Origin: Antricoccus suffuscus
GTDB lineage: Bacteria; Actinomycetota; Actinomycetes; Mycobacteriales; Antricoccaceae
Reading direction: 5' to 3'
Length of the DNA stretch: 64,000 bases
Assembly (NCBI RefSeq): GCF_003003235.1
Contig: NZ_PVUE01000003.1
Span: forward strand, 62,001 to 126,000
The translations under genes and the position numbers were made by a program. The notes under the pieces are model-generated. The model was not told the origin of the DNA. It searched no databases and saw only the letters and a program-made list of their open reading frames with translations. This document shows, piece by piece, positions 8,100 through 16,194 of the stretch; the stretch's first letter is position 1, and the number at the start of each line of letters is the position of its first letter.

Positions 8100-10942
8100 C
8101 GGGTGGCCACCTCTTGGTCCCGGCGTTCCTGCTCGACGTGCCGGTCGATGCCAGCGCCGAGACTGCGCGCGATGTCGAGGGCTAGTCCGATGACGATGAG
8201 ATAGACGCCGATGTCGAAGAACAGTGAGGTGACGATGTGTACGTCGCCGTAAATCGGAAGCGTGAAGTCCAGTGACGTACTCTGCAGTACCGTTCCGCCG
8301 AACAGCAGCGGTGCCAGGGACGACACCACGCTGATCAACAGGCCGATCCCAAGAAGCAGGCCGGCGTCGATCGGTACGGCTTCGTCCAGCTCGGACCTGC
8401 CGCCGGCCAGATAGCGGACCAGTAACGCCAGCCCGGCCACGAGCCCGCCGGCGAAGCCACCGCCCGGGGCGTTGTGGCCGGAGAAGACGAGAAACAGCGA
8501 AAACGCGATCATGATGTGGAAGACCAGGCGGGTGACCACTTCGAAGATGACCGAACGGCGCTCGGGGCGTAGCCGGCCGACTCCGCGAAGCCATGTGGGG
8601 CCTGTTCCCGCAGGCGCGGGTGCGGATGGGGTGAGCGTGCGTGGATGAAGCGCGGTGTTGCGCGTCTGGATGAAAATCAGGCTAGCTATTCCGGTGGCCG
8701 CGACCACGAGGACGGAGATCTCACCGAGCGTGTCCCACGCCCTGATGTCGACCAGGGTTACGTTGACGATGTTCTTGCCGTGCCCGTAGCTCAGTGCCTC
8801 TTGCGGGAACCGGACCGACACCGGTGTCGCGACGCGCGCGTCGGCGGCGATGACGCCGACGACCGAAACCAACGCGCCGAAGACCACGCCGATTGCGATC
8901 CGCCAGTAGCGGTCGGCGCGCATCGGCCGACTGGCGAAGTATTCCGGTAGCCGCCGCAGCACCAGCACGAACACGACCAACGACACGGTCTCGACGAGCA
9001 GTTGGGTCAGCGCGAGGTCGGGTGCGCCATGCAGCAGGAACAGTACGGCGACGCCGTAGCCGCTGGCGCCCACCAGGACGACCGCCTTGAGCCGGCCGCG
9101 TGCCCGCGCGGCGAGAACGGCGCCGAGGACGATCACAATTCCGACGCCCGCTTGAGCCGGCGAGTCCCAGGCGCGCAAGGTCGGTGACGCTCCGGACCGG
9201 ATTGCTGCCGAGCCGACCAGGACGATCGCGACGACGAGAATCGTGCCGAGATACAGCGGCAGCGAACCGCGCTGCGTGATCGCGGTTACCTCGACGGCCG
9301 ACCGGTCAAGGCCACGCATGACCGCGTTGTAGGCGCGTTCGCCGTCGATCTTGGCGGGCACCTTCTTCTGCGTCGATTCCACTTGCGCGCGCCACCAGAA
9401 CATCGCCAGACCGAGGACGATGGCGACGATCGTCATCGCGAAGGCGGGGGTGAAACCATGCCAGAGTCCGATTGCATCCACGTGCGCGCCCGAGGCGAAC
9501 GAGTCGACGTACGGCGCGAACAGGTCGGTCTCGATCCCACCGAAGAAGCCGACGATCAGGCTCAGTACGCCGACAATGACTGGTACGACGGCAAACCCGG
9601 CCGTGACCTGTTTGGGATTAGTGAGCGGTATGTCGCGTTTGGTCGCGAACGCCCCCCAGAGGAAGCGGGCCGTGTAGGCCACCGTCAGCGCCGAACCGAG
9701 GACAAGCCCGATCGCCAGCGCCGCGACGTACCCGGCGCCGAGACCGGGATAGCCATGCGTCACGGCCTCGAAAGCGGACTCTTTAGCGGCGTACCCGGCG
9801 AACGGTGGGGCCGCGGCCATCGACAGGCCGGCGAGTACGGCGGCACCGAACACGACCGGCATCTTGCGCCATAGGCCTGACAGTTCGCGAAGGTTGCGGG
9901 TGCCAGCGCTGTGATCGACGATGCCGACGGTCATGAACAGTGTCGACTTGAACAACGCGTGGGCGACGACCATCGCGATGCCTCCGAGCGCGGCGGCGCG
10001 GGTGCCCATGCCCACCAGTGCGACGAGGAAGCCCAGCTGGCTCACCGTCCCGTAGGCGAGTAGCAGTTTGATGTCCTCTTGGCGCAGGGCTCGCCAGCCG
10101 CCGACGATCATGGTTATGACGCCCAGGCCCAGCGTGATCGGCCGCCAGCCGGGGATTTCGGCGTACATCGGTGCGAAGACAGCGACTAAGTAGACGCCGG
10201 CCTTGACCATCGCCGCAGCGTGCAGGTAGGCGCTCACCGGAGTCGGCGCGGCCATCGCGCCTGGAAGCCAGAAGTGGAACGGAATGAGCGCCGACTTCGA
10301 CAGCGCTCCGACGAGCAGCAGAATGATCGCGGTGATGACCATGCCGTCGGCCGGCGGTGGTGTGGCCAGCAGTTCGGAAATTCGATAGCTGCTGCGCTGC
10401 CCGAGAATCACGATGCCGATGAGCATGGCCAGCCCGCCGAGCGTCGTCACGATCAGCGCTTGCATCGCGGCACGGCGGTTGGCGCTGCGAACGGGATTGT
10501 TGCCGATGAGCAGGTAGGAGAAGACCGTGGTCAGTTCCCAGAAAACGTAGAGCAGCAGCAGGTTGTCGCTAAGAACTAAGCCCAGCATGGCGCCGGCAAA
10601 CGCGGTGAGCACCGACGAGAAGCGCCACAAGGACGGGTCGTCGGATTTGAAGTACGCCGCACAGTAGATGAGCACGAGCGCGCCGATACCGGTGACCAGT
10701 AGCCCAATCGTCCACGACAGCGTGCTCAGTCGCAGCGCAATGTCGAGGTGGAGCGATGGCACCCAGCCGAGGTCCTCGGTGACTACGCCGCCGTCAGATA
10801 TCTCGGAGGTCTTGGTCAGTAGCCAGCAGAATGCAATGGCTGGTGCGAGCGCGAGGACAAGAAACGCCTTGCGGTGCAGGGTCCGCACGAGTATCGGAGC
10901 GACCGCCGCAATGCCGAAGTGGAGGCAGAGCAGAAGTATCAC
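8096..10942 (-). CDS. mrpA: Na+/H+ antiporter subunit MrpA fused to MrpB domain
   Basis: A 948-residue first gene of the operon, starting with GTG at 10942. Residues ~1-400 are the NuoL-like antiporter domain (FWELTTVFSYLLIGNNPVRS, SALIPFHFWLPGAMAAPTPV, SQLGFLVALVGMG). The middle part is the MrpA C-terminal domain. From ~797 to the end it is an MrpB domain (FSGHNAPGGGFAGGLVAG, DIGVYLIVIGLALDIARS). No separate mrpB exists, so this fusion supplies it, as in other actinobacteria. All six genes overlap by 4 bp, giving one tightly coupled unit for Na+/H+ exchange and pH or salt homeostasis. Confidence 0.96.
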   Translation of the reverse strand: MILLLCLHFGIAAVAPILVRTLHRKAFLVLALAPAIAFCWLLTKTSEISDGGVVTEDLGWVPSLHLDIALRLSTLSWTIGLLVTGIGALVLIYCAAYFKSDDPSLWRFSSVLTAFAGAMLGLVLSDNLLLLYVFWELTTVFSYLLIGNNPVRSANRRAAMQALIVTTLGGLAMLIGIVILGQRSSYRISELLATPPPADGMVITAIILLLVGALSKSALIPFHFWLPGAMAAPTPVSAYLHAAAMVKAGVYLVAVFAPMYAEIPGWRPITLGLGVITMIVGGWRALRQEDIKLLLAYGTVSQLGFLVALVGMGTRAAALGGIAMVVAHALFKSTLFMTVGIVDHSAGTRNLRELSGLWRKMPVVFGAAVLAGLSMAAAPPFAGYAAKESAFEAVTHGYPGLGAGYVAALAIGLVLGSALTVAYTARFLWGAFATKRDIPLTNPKQVTAGFAVVPVIVGVLSLIVGFFGGIETDLFAPYVDSFASGAHVDAIGLWHGFTPAFAMTIVAIVLGLAMFWWRAQVESTQKKVPAKIDGERAYNAVMRGLDRSAVEVTAITQRGSLPLYLGTILVVAIVLVGSAAIRSGASPTLRAWDSPAQAGVGIVIVLGAVLAARARGRLKAVVLVGASGYGVAVLFLLHGAPDLALTQLLVETVSLVVFVLVLRRLPEYFASRPMRADRYWRIAIGVVFGALVSVVGVIAADARVATPVSVRFPQEALSYGHGKNIVNVTLVDIRAWDTLGEISVLVVAATGIASLIFIQTRNTALHPRTLTPSAPAPAGTGPTWLRGVGRLRPERRSVIFEVVTRLVFHIMIAFSLFLVFSGHNAPGGGFAGGLVAGLALLVRYLAGGRSELDEAVPIDAGLLLGIGLLISVVSSLAPLLFGGTVLQSTSLDFTLPIYGDVHIVTSLFFDIGVYLIVIGLALDIARSLGAGIDRHVEQERRDQEVATR

Positions 10943-11009
10943 TAGTCAAGCTCCGCGGAGTCGTTGGTCGGCTCCGAACAGTCTACTTACTCAGCGACGG
11001 TCGACGACG

Positions 11010-11055
11010 TAATGGGACGATCGGGCTTGGTAGTCCGGTCCCGATCCTCCCATTA
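11010..11055. repeat. 46-bp palindromic element, copy 1
   Basis: An imperfect inverted repeat with arms TAATGGGA-C-GATCGGG and CCCGATC-C-TCCCATTA around the loop CTTGGTAGTCCGGT. An almost identical copy lies at 12127-12172 in the same orientation (44 of 46 bases match). Together they bracket the AbiEi/DUF559-type gene. This copy sits between the divergent mrpA and that gene, so it is not placed as a terminator for either. Confidence 0.85.
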
Positions 11056-11148
11056 AATTGTCTTCGCCCTAACTGTCCTAAGCCCGCAGTTATCCACAGA
11101 TATCCAGCGGCTATTGAACTAGGCCGCGGCAATGAGCAATCTCGATTC

Positions 11149-12111
11149 ATGTACGCACGTACCGCGGTTGGTCTCGAATTACGTGAGCTCTCACGTACCC
11201 AGTCGGGAATCATCTCCAGGCAGCAAGCGCTCGACGGCGGCTTGTCTAAAACGGCGATCGGCCGGCTGCTGCGCGACGGACAGTTTCAGCGGTGGGACGC
11301 GGGTTTGTACGTCGTTGGCGCGGCGGCTCCGTCATGGAAGGGCATGGTGTGGGGTGGTCTTCTGCTGGGTGGCGAGCGAGCCCGAGCCGGCGGGCTTACT
11401 GCCGCGCGGCTCGACGGGCTTACCGATACCGACGAACTCCCGATCGAGATCATGGTGCCGCACGGTGTGCGAGTCGCTGCCCGTGAATGGGTTCGGTTCA
11501 CCCGCGAACAGGCCGGGGTACGCCGTGCCTCGCTCGCGCGCGAGCCGCGGCGGGTGCGCATCGAAGACTCCGTGCTCGATCTTTGCGCGCGCGGCAGCGC
11601 AGGCGACGTAGTCATGTGGACCACGGCGGCCGTGCAGCGACGGTTGACAACCCCGGCCCGTTTACTCACGGCCATGCAGTCCCGCGCCCGCCTCGGTAAC
11701 CGCTGGGTGCTGGAGGAAATTTTGGGCAGCGTTGTTGACGGCGTACACAGCAACCTGGAGTTTCGGTATGTCCGTGACGTTGAACGCCCACACGGTCTTC
11801 CAACGCCGATTCGGCAATACCGCGTGCCGACGTCGGGCGGGTACGCCGATGGCGGTTACCCCGACTACGGCGTGCTACTTGAACTCGACGGCCGTGGCTA
11901 TCACTCGGGCATTCGCGAATTTCGTGATCGAGCGCGCGATAACCGACACGCCTCAGCGGGCTGGACAACGTTCCGCTTCGGGACGTACGAAATCTACGGC
12001 GATCCTTGCGGCGTGGCGTGGAGTTTCGGTGGCAACCTAGTTGACCACGGCTGGCGCGGGTCCGTGCGGCGCTGTCGCCGTTGCCGTGGCAGGTCGTTCG
12101 ACGCGAAGTAG
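11149..12111 (+). CDS. AbiEi-antitoxin-domain / DUF559-like protein
   Basis: A 320-residue protein. The N-terminus (TQSGIISRQQALDGGLSKTA and LLRDGQFQRWDAGLYVVG) matches the winged-helix domain found in AbiEi-type proteins. The C-terminus (ELDGRGYHSGIREFRDRARD followed by RHASAGWTTFRFGTYEI) looks like the DUF559/Vsr-like endonuclease fold. Such stand-alone proteins are widespread in actinobacteria and their cellular role is not established. The chosen start ATG 11149 puts the known domain at the N-terminus. The gene is bracketed by two copies of a 46-bp palindrome, which suggests it moved as a cassette. No partner toxin gene is adjacent. Confidence 0.75.
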   Translation: MYARTAVGLELRELSRTQSGIISRQQALDGGLSKTAIGRLLRDGQFQRWDAGLYVVGAAAPSWKGMVWGGLLLGGERARAGGLTAARLDGLTDTDELPIEIMVPHGVRVAAREWVRFTREQAGVRRASLAREPRRVRIEDSVLDLCARGSAGDVVMWTTAAVQRRLTTPARLLTAMQSRARLGNRWVLEEILGSVVDGVHSNLEFRYVRDVERPHGLPTPIRQYRVPTSGGYADGGYPDYGVLLELDGRGYHSGIREFRDRARDNRHASAGWTTFRFGTYEIYGDPCGVAWSFGGNLVDHGWRGSVRRCRRCRGRSFDAK

Positions 12112-12126
12112 CCGTTCGGCGCGCAC

Positions 12127-12172
12127 TAATGGGAAGATCGGGCTTGGTAGTCCGGTCGCGATCCTCCCATTA
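12127..12172. repeat. 46-bp palindromic element, copy 2
   Basis: The second copy, differing from 11010-11055 at two positions (A for C in the left arm, G for C in the right arm), which makes its stem less perfect. Its right end contains the TAA stop of the nitroreductase gene (12170-12172, minus strand). It lies in the convergent gap and could also act as a hairpin terminator here. Confidence 0.85.
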
Positions 12173-12814
12173 GATCCCAGGCTGCGCGTCGAAAAGGGGC
12201 GCACCGAAGCGCTCGGTGAAGACGAACTCGCTCACCGGCCCGCGGCGTAGTTTCGTGGGGAACTTCTTCGCCGGATAGCCGATCCCGAGATGCGCGGCCG
12301 TGAGGTAGTCCGCCGGGATGCCAAGCAGCTCGCGCACGGCCGGCTCGTCCGCGCACAAGAACGTCGTCACGGCCGTCGCGACGCCTTTGTCGCGCAGCGC
12401 GAGGCAGACGTTTTGCATGTGCGGATAGATCGAGGCGCCGCCGACGACACTCGTGCGATCGAGGTCTTTGTCGGTGACGTACAGCGACGCGATCTTGGCG
12501 CACAGTACGCCGATGATCGGGATGTTGGCGAAGTTCTCGGCGAAGTCGTTCGCCGGCCCGACAGGAGTCTTGACCGCCTCCTCGCGGCGGCCGCCGGGAG
12601 CGGTATAGACCCGCCATCGCGGCAGGTAGAGATCTGCGAGCGCGCGCTTCGTCGCCTGGTCGCGCACGAGAACCCAGCGGGCCGGCTGGCGATTGCCGCC
12701 CTGCGGGCCGAAACGTGCCGCGTCGAAGGCGTCGTACAGTACGTCGTCTGGTACGTCGGCCTCGTCAAAGTATCGGCAGGTGCCTGTAGTGCGCATTGCG
12801 TCAAGCAGTTCCAT
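12170..12814 (-). CDS. Nitroreductase-family FMN protein
   Basis: A 214-residue protein of the FMN-dependent nitroreductase fold. It opens with the family pattern MELLDAMRTTGTCRYFDEAD, followed by AARFGPQGGNRQPARWVLV, which contributes FMN phosphate contacts. The C-terminal part AAHLGIGYPAKKFPTKLRR matches the usual final strand before the end. It probably reduces quinones, nitroaromatics or enones with NAD(P)H, but the substrate is unknown. It is divergent from the acyl-CoA dehydrogenase at 12887. Confidence 0.88.
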   Translation of the reverse strand: MELLDAMRTTGTCRYFDEADVPDDVLYDAFDAARFGPQGGNRQPARWVLVRDQATKRALADLYLPRWRVYTAPGGRREEAVKTPVGPANDFAENFANIPIIGVLCAKIASLYVTDKDLDRTSVVGGASIYPHMQNVCLALRDKGVATAVTTFLCADEPAVRELLGIPADYLTAAHLGIGYPAKKFPTKLRRGPVSEFVFTERFGAPLFDAQPGI

Positions 12815-12852
12815 GTCCCAATACCTCCACTGGCATCATGCTAACTAGCAAC

Positions 12853-12867
12853 GCCCGATTATCGGGC
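12853..12867. promoter_or_regulatory. Palindrome in divergent promoter region
   Basis: A perfect inverted repeat GCCCGAT-T-ATCGGGC, 20 bp before the ATG of the acyl-CoA dehydrogenase and 39 bp from the start of the divergent nitroreductase gene. It could be an operator serving both. No local regulator gene is beside it. Confidence 0.4.
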
Positions 12868-12886
12868 CCTAGGCAAGGACTTATGT

Positions 12887-14140
12887 ATGGATTTCGCGCC
12901 AACCGATAAGACGAAGAAACTCCAGGACGGAATCAGTCAGTTCCTGGAGGAGCATATCTACCCCAACGAGGAGCTCTACGAACAGCAGGTCATCGAGTCT
13001 GGCAAGGCTCGCACCCAGCCGCCGATCATGGAGGAGCTGAAGGCCAAGGCCCGGGAGAAGGGCCTGTGGAATCTCTTCCTGCCCGCCGGTTCGCAGTGGA
13101 GTGAGCCAATCTCCAACCTCGAGTACGCGCCGCTCGCAGAACTCATGGGCCGCAGCATCTTCATGGCGCCGGAAGCGTTCAACTGCAACCCACCGGACAC
13201 CGGCAACATGGAGATCCTCAACCACTTCGGCACCGATGAGCAGAAGGAGACCTGGCTTAAACCGCTGCTGGGCGGGGAGATTCGCTCGTCGTACGCGATG
13301 ACCGAGCCGGCCGTTGCCTCCTCCGACGCGAGCAACGTCTCGACCCGCATCGAGCGCGACGGCGACGACTACGTCATCAACGGCACGAAGTGGTTCATCA
13401 CCGGCGCGAACCGGGACCGCACCGAGATCTTCATCCTGATGGGCGTCACCGATCCGAACGCCGACCGGCATCGCCGGCACAGCCAGATCCTGATCCCGCG
13501 TCGTACGCCTGGCGTGACGGTCGCACGTGACCTCACGCTGATGGGCTATGACCCCTTCGAAACGCACGCCGAGGTTGAGTTCAAAGACGTTCGCGTCCCG
13601 GTGTCCAATTTGCTTGGCGAGGAAGGCGGCGGCTTCGCGATGTCACAGGCTCGGCTTGGGCCCGGCCGGATCCACCACTGCATGCGGATGATCGGCCTGG
13701 CCGAGCGGTCCCTGGAGCTGTTGATCAAGCGGGCCAACGACCGGGTCGCGTTCGGCGCGCCGTTGTCCGAGCAGGGCGTCGTGCGCGAGTGGATCGCGAA
13801 CTCCCGGATGGAGATCGACCAAGCGCGCCTCTACACGCTGTACACGGCGTACCTCATGGACACTGTCGGCAACCGTGAGGCGGCCAGCCAGATTTCCGGC
13901 ATCAAGGTCGCCGTACCGGAGATGGCGCTCAAGGTCATCGATCGCGCTATCCAGATGCATGGAGCCGGTGGGATGAGCCAGGACTTCCCGCTGGCCCGTG
14001 CGTGGGTCGAGGCCCGCACGATGCGGTTTGTCGACGGTCCCGATGAGGTGCACCGCCGCGGTGTCGCGCGTTCCGAACTGCGCCGGTACGCCGGCTACAC
14101 CAACGACGGGCTGCACGGCGTGCACGCGCATCTTCGGTAG
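12887..14140 (+). CDS. Acyl-CoA dehydrogenase (ACAD10/11-like)
   Basis: A 417-residue flavoprotein. It has the ACAD signature regions (SSYAMTEPAVASSDASNVST around residue 140; GARNRDRTE-type loop; LGPGRIHHCMRMIGLAERSL) and ends in VDGPDEVHRRGVARSELRRY, a pattern seen in the ACAD10/11 subgroup. It probably oxidises an acyl-CoA at the alpha-beta bond, passing electrons to ETF. AAGGAC at 12875-12880 is the RBS. It stands as a single gene. The substrate cannot be read from the sequence. Confidence 0.92.
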   Translation: MDFAPTDKTKKLQDGISQFLEEHIYPNEELYEQQVIESGKARTQPPIMEELKAKAREKGLWNLFLPAGSQWSEPISNLEYAPLAELMGRSIFMAPEAFNCNPPDTGNMEILNHFGTDEQKETWLKPLLGGEIRSSYAMTEPAVASSDASNVSTRIERDGDDYVINGTKWFITGANRDRTEIFILMGVTDPNADRHRRHSQILIPRRTPGVTVARDLTLMGYDPFETHAEVEFKDVRVPVSNLLGEEGGGFAMSQARLGPGRIHHCMRMIGLAERSLELLIKRANDRVAFGAPLSEQGVVREWIANSRMEIDQARLYTLYTAYLMDTVGNREAASQISGIKVAVPEMALKVIDRAIQMHGAGGMSQDFPLARAWVEARTMRFVDGPDEVHRRGVARSELRRYAGYTNDGLHGVHAHLR

Positions 14141-14169
14141 CGATCCGGCTGATTCGGAGCGCGCAGATT

Positions 14170-14796
14170 TTAGGGCCCGACGGCATCGCGGACGACTCCG
14201 TCTATCCATAGTTGCGCCTCGTGCTGGGAACGCAAACGCACTATGGGTAGTTGGGGGCGCCGACGACGCAGGACGGCGATCCGTCGGGCGGTCTTGGAAT
14301 GTGTGCTCCAGGCCCAGCGCACGATGTGCTCCGGATCGGTGAAGATCGTCCAGAGTGGCCGCTCGACGTTGCCGTTCCACAGCACCTCTCGATGCAGCCG
14401 TCGGCGTATCGTGCGCGCGCTCACCTGACGCATCACCGTGCCTCGGGGTAGGTCAAGCCACACCAGTAGATCCGCGCGCTCGGACAGCACGGCTCGAACG
14501 GCGCTGTACTGCCATTCCGTCACCCAACGTGGTCCTGCGCTGAAGGCCGCTACGTCGTCGGCGAAGGAGTCCCGCGGAGTCCAATCCGGACCGTGGAAAA
14601 GCGCGTCGATTTCGACGTGCGGCACCTCTAGAATCTGGCCGAGTCGGCCGGCAAGGGTCGTCTTGCCCGAGCCAGACGTGCCCGCTACCAACACGCGACT
14701 GGGTCGTCGCGGAAGCGGATCTCGGGGGCCCAGGAGCATTCGATCCCGGTTGATGGTTGCTCTGGTCGCTGCCAACTTCCGGATTCGCTTGCCCAT
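14170..14796 (-). CDS. P-loop nucleotide-binding protein, adenylate-kinase-like
   Basis: A 208-residue protein with a clear Walker A loop (GTSGSGKTTLAGRLG, about residues 39-53), then IDALFHGPDWTPRDSF and an LLVWLDLPR strand. This is the layout of the FlaR/topology-modulation group of small adenylate-kinase-like proteins. The C-terminus is rich in Arg (AVLRRRRPQLPIVRLRS). The true substrate is unknown. It converges on the acyl-CoA dehydrogenase, with a 29-bp gap. The first 30 residues are basic and the start could be a few codons later. Confidence 0.8.
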   Translation of the reverse strand: MGKRIRKLAATRATINRDRMLLGPRDPLPRRPSRVLVAGTSGSGKTTLAGRLGQILEVPHVEIDALFHGPDWTPRDSFADDVAAFSAGPRWVTEWQYSAVRAVLSERADLLVWLDLPRGTVMRQVSARTIRRRLHREVLWNGNVERPLWTIFTDPEHIVRWAWSTHSKTARRIAVLRRRRPQLPIVRLRSQHEAQLWIDGVVRDAVGP

Positions 14797-14855
14797 AGTC
14801 CGATGATGTCACCGGCCACGGACTCGGCGACATCGTGAGCTCCAGATAATGTGGT

Positions 14856-14888
14856 GAGCCCCCGCAACCTAGATGGTTGCGGGGGCTC
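14856..14888. terminator. Perfect hairpin terminator downstream of the solute-binding gene
   Basis: A 14-bp perfect stem (GAGCCCCCGCAACC / GGTTGCGGGGGCTC) with the 5-nt loop TAGAT. It lies 50 bp after the stop of the minus-strand solute-binding lipoprotein gene and ends that operon. No T-tract follows. Confidence 0.85.
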
Positions 14889-14937
14889 AGTTCGCAAGCG
14901 CCGTCGGTTGTGGCGCGATCGATCGACGGCGGGTGCG

Positions 14938-16194
14938 CTACTTCTGGTACGGCGTCTTGTAGGACTTCGCTTCCTTGGACTCGGTCAGGTCTTGCACGAG
15001 CTTCAGTCCGCCTTCGGAGGCGGCATCTGGAGTCTCGATCAGGCTCAGGCGGCTCGAGACGTTGCCGGCCTCGGAGAAGTCGAGCTTGCCGGTGAGGCCC
15101 TGGGTGTCGATCTTGATCTTGTTCTTGGCCTTCATCAGGCCGGCGCGGGTGAGGTCCTTGTCCTTACATGCCTGGTCGAGGATCTTGCCCCAAATCGTGC
15201 CGAAGATGTAGCCCATCGTCACGCTGTCGTTGGCCTTGTCGGTGTACTTCGCGGCGTACTCCTTGCGGATCTTGGCCATCAGCGGGTTGTCCGAGGAGTA
15301 GGGCACAACCGAGGCGACGCGGTAGAACTTGCCGAACGAGCTCGCCGCCGGAGTGTCCAGCAGCGTCGGGTCGAACGAGACCGCATTGGCTACGACCGGC
15401 ACGTCCAGGCCCTGTGCCTGCATCTGCGTGGTCACCGAACTGGTCGCCTTCGGGCCGAGGATCAGCGCGATCGCGTTGACGCCCTTGCTCTTCATGCTCG
15501 TCACGGCCGAAGACAGATCGTTGTCGGTCGCGGCCATCTTGACCGACTCGACCTTTATATTGTGCTTGTCGGCGTAGTACTGCACGCCGGCGAGCGTGTT
15601 TGCACCGGCCTCGCTGTCCAGGACGATGGCGCCGACAGTGTCGCCGTCTTTAATCATCTTCTGGTCCTGCAGGTAGGCCATTCCGTTCATGATCTCAATG
15701 TCGTACGTCGAGCCGACCATGAAGACCTGCTCGGTGTCGAGGTTGCTCGAGGCCCATGAGCCCGGCATCGTGATCACGTTGTCGGATTTGATCTGGGACT
15801 TGAGTGCGGCGAGCATTGGGGACCCGACGAGCTGGACCATGCCGAGCATCTTGGGCTGTACCTCGGCGTACAGGGTGACCGCCTTATCGGTGGTGTAGCC
15901 GTGATCGCGGACCTCGATCTTGATATCGCGACCGCAGATCCCGCCGCTGGCGTTGACCTCGTCGGCCCACAGCTGGTTGCCGTAGGTCAGCGACGTACCG
16001 GTCACCTTGTAGGCGCCGGACGCATCGGAGATCGCGCCAAGCGTGATGGTCTTGTCGGTCACGCCGAAGTCGGTCTTGACACCGCTCGAGTCGGTCTTGC
16101 TCTCGACGCCGCCTCCGCCTTTGGTACTGCAGCCGGTCAGCACGACTGCGGCAGCGGCCGCTGAGGCAATCAGTGCTCGGGTGCGGTTATTCAT
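14938..16194 (-). CDS. ABC transporter solute-binding lipoprotein (branched-chain amino acid type)
   Basis: A 418-residue type I periplasmic-binding protein. The signal peptide ends in the lipobox VVLTGC, followed by a Gly/Lys linker. The mature protein shows TLGAISDASGAYKVTGTS near its start, as in LivK/urea-type receptors. RBS GGAAGGAA precedes ATG 16194, and the ATG overlaps the TGA of the acyl-CoA synthetase gene, so the two are coupled. No permease or ATPase gene is nearby, so it must use transporter parts encoded elsewhere. Pairing with a CoA ligase suggests uptake of a carboxylic or aromatic acid that is then activated. Confidence 0.9.
   Translation of the reverse strand: MNNRTRALIASAAAAAVVLTGCSTKGGGGVESKTDSSGVKTDFGVTDKTITLGAISDASGAYKVTGTSLTYGNQLWADEVNASGGICGRDIKIEVRDHGYTTDKAVTLYAEVQPKMLGMVQLVGSPMLAALKSQIKSDNVITMPGSWASSNLDTEQVFMVGSTYDIEIMNGMAYLQDQKMIKDGDTVGAIVLDSEAGANTLAGVQYYADKHNIKVESVKMAATDNDLSSAVTSMKSKGVNAIALILGPKATSSVTTQMQAQGLDVPVVANAVSFDPTLLDTPAASSFGKFYRVASVVPYSSDNPLMAKIRKEYAAKYTDKANDSVTMGYIFGTIWGKILDQACKDKDLTRAGLMKAKNKIKIDTQGLTGKLDFSEAGNVSSRLSLIETPDAASEGGLKLVQDLTESKEAKSYKTPYQK

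Noticed and set aside
11090-11098. Perfect DnaA box TTATCCACA, possible replication origin
   Set aside because: Only one perfect box, no cluster, no AT-rich unwinding region and no dnaA/dnaN nearby. Chance occurrence is likely.
15168-15479. Cys/Arg/Ser-rich frames inside solute-binding and synthetase genes
   Set aside because: Low-complexity shadows of genes with clear families on the other strand.
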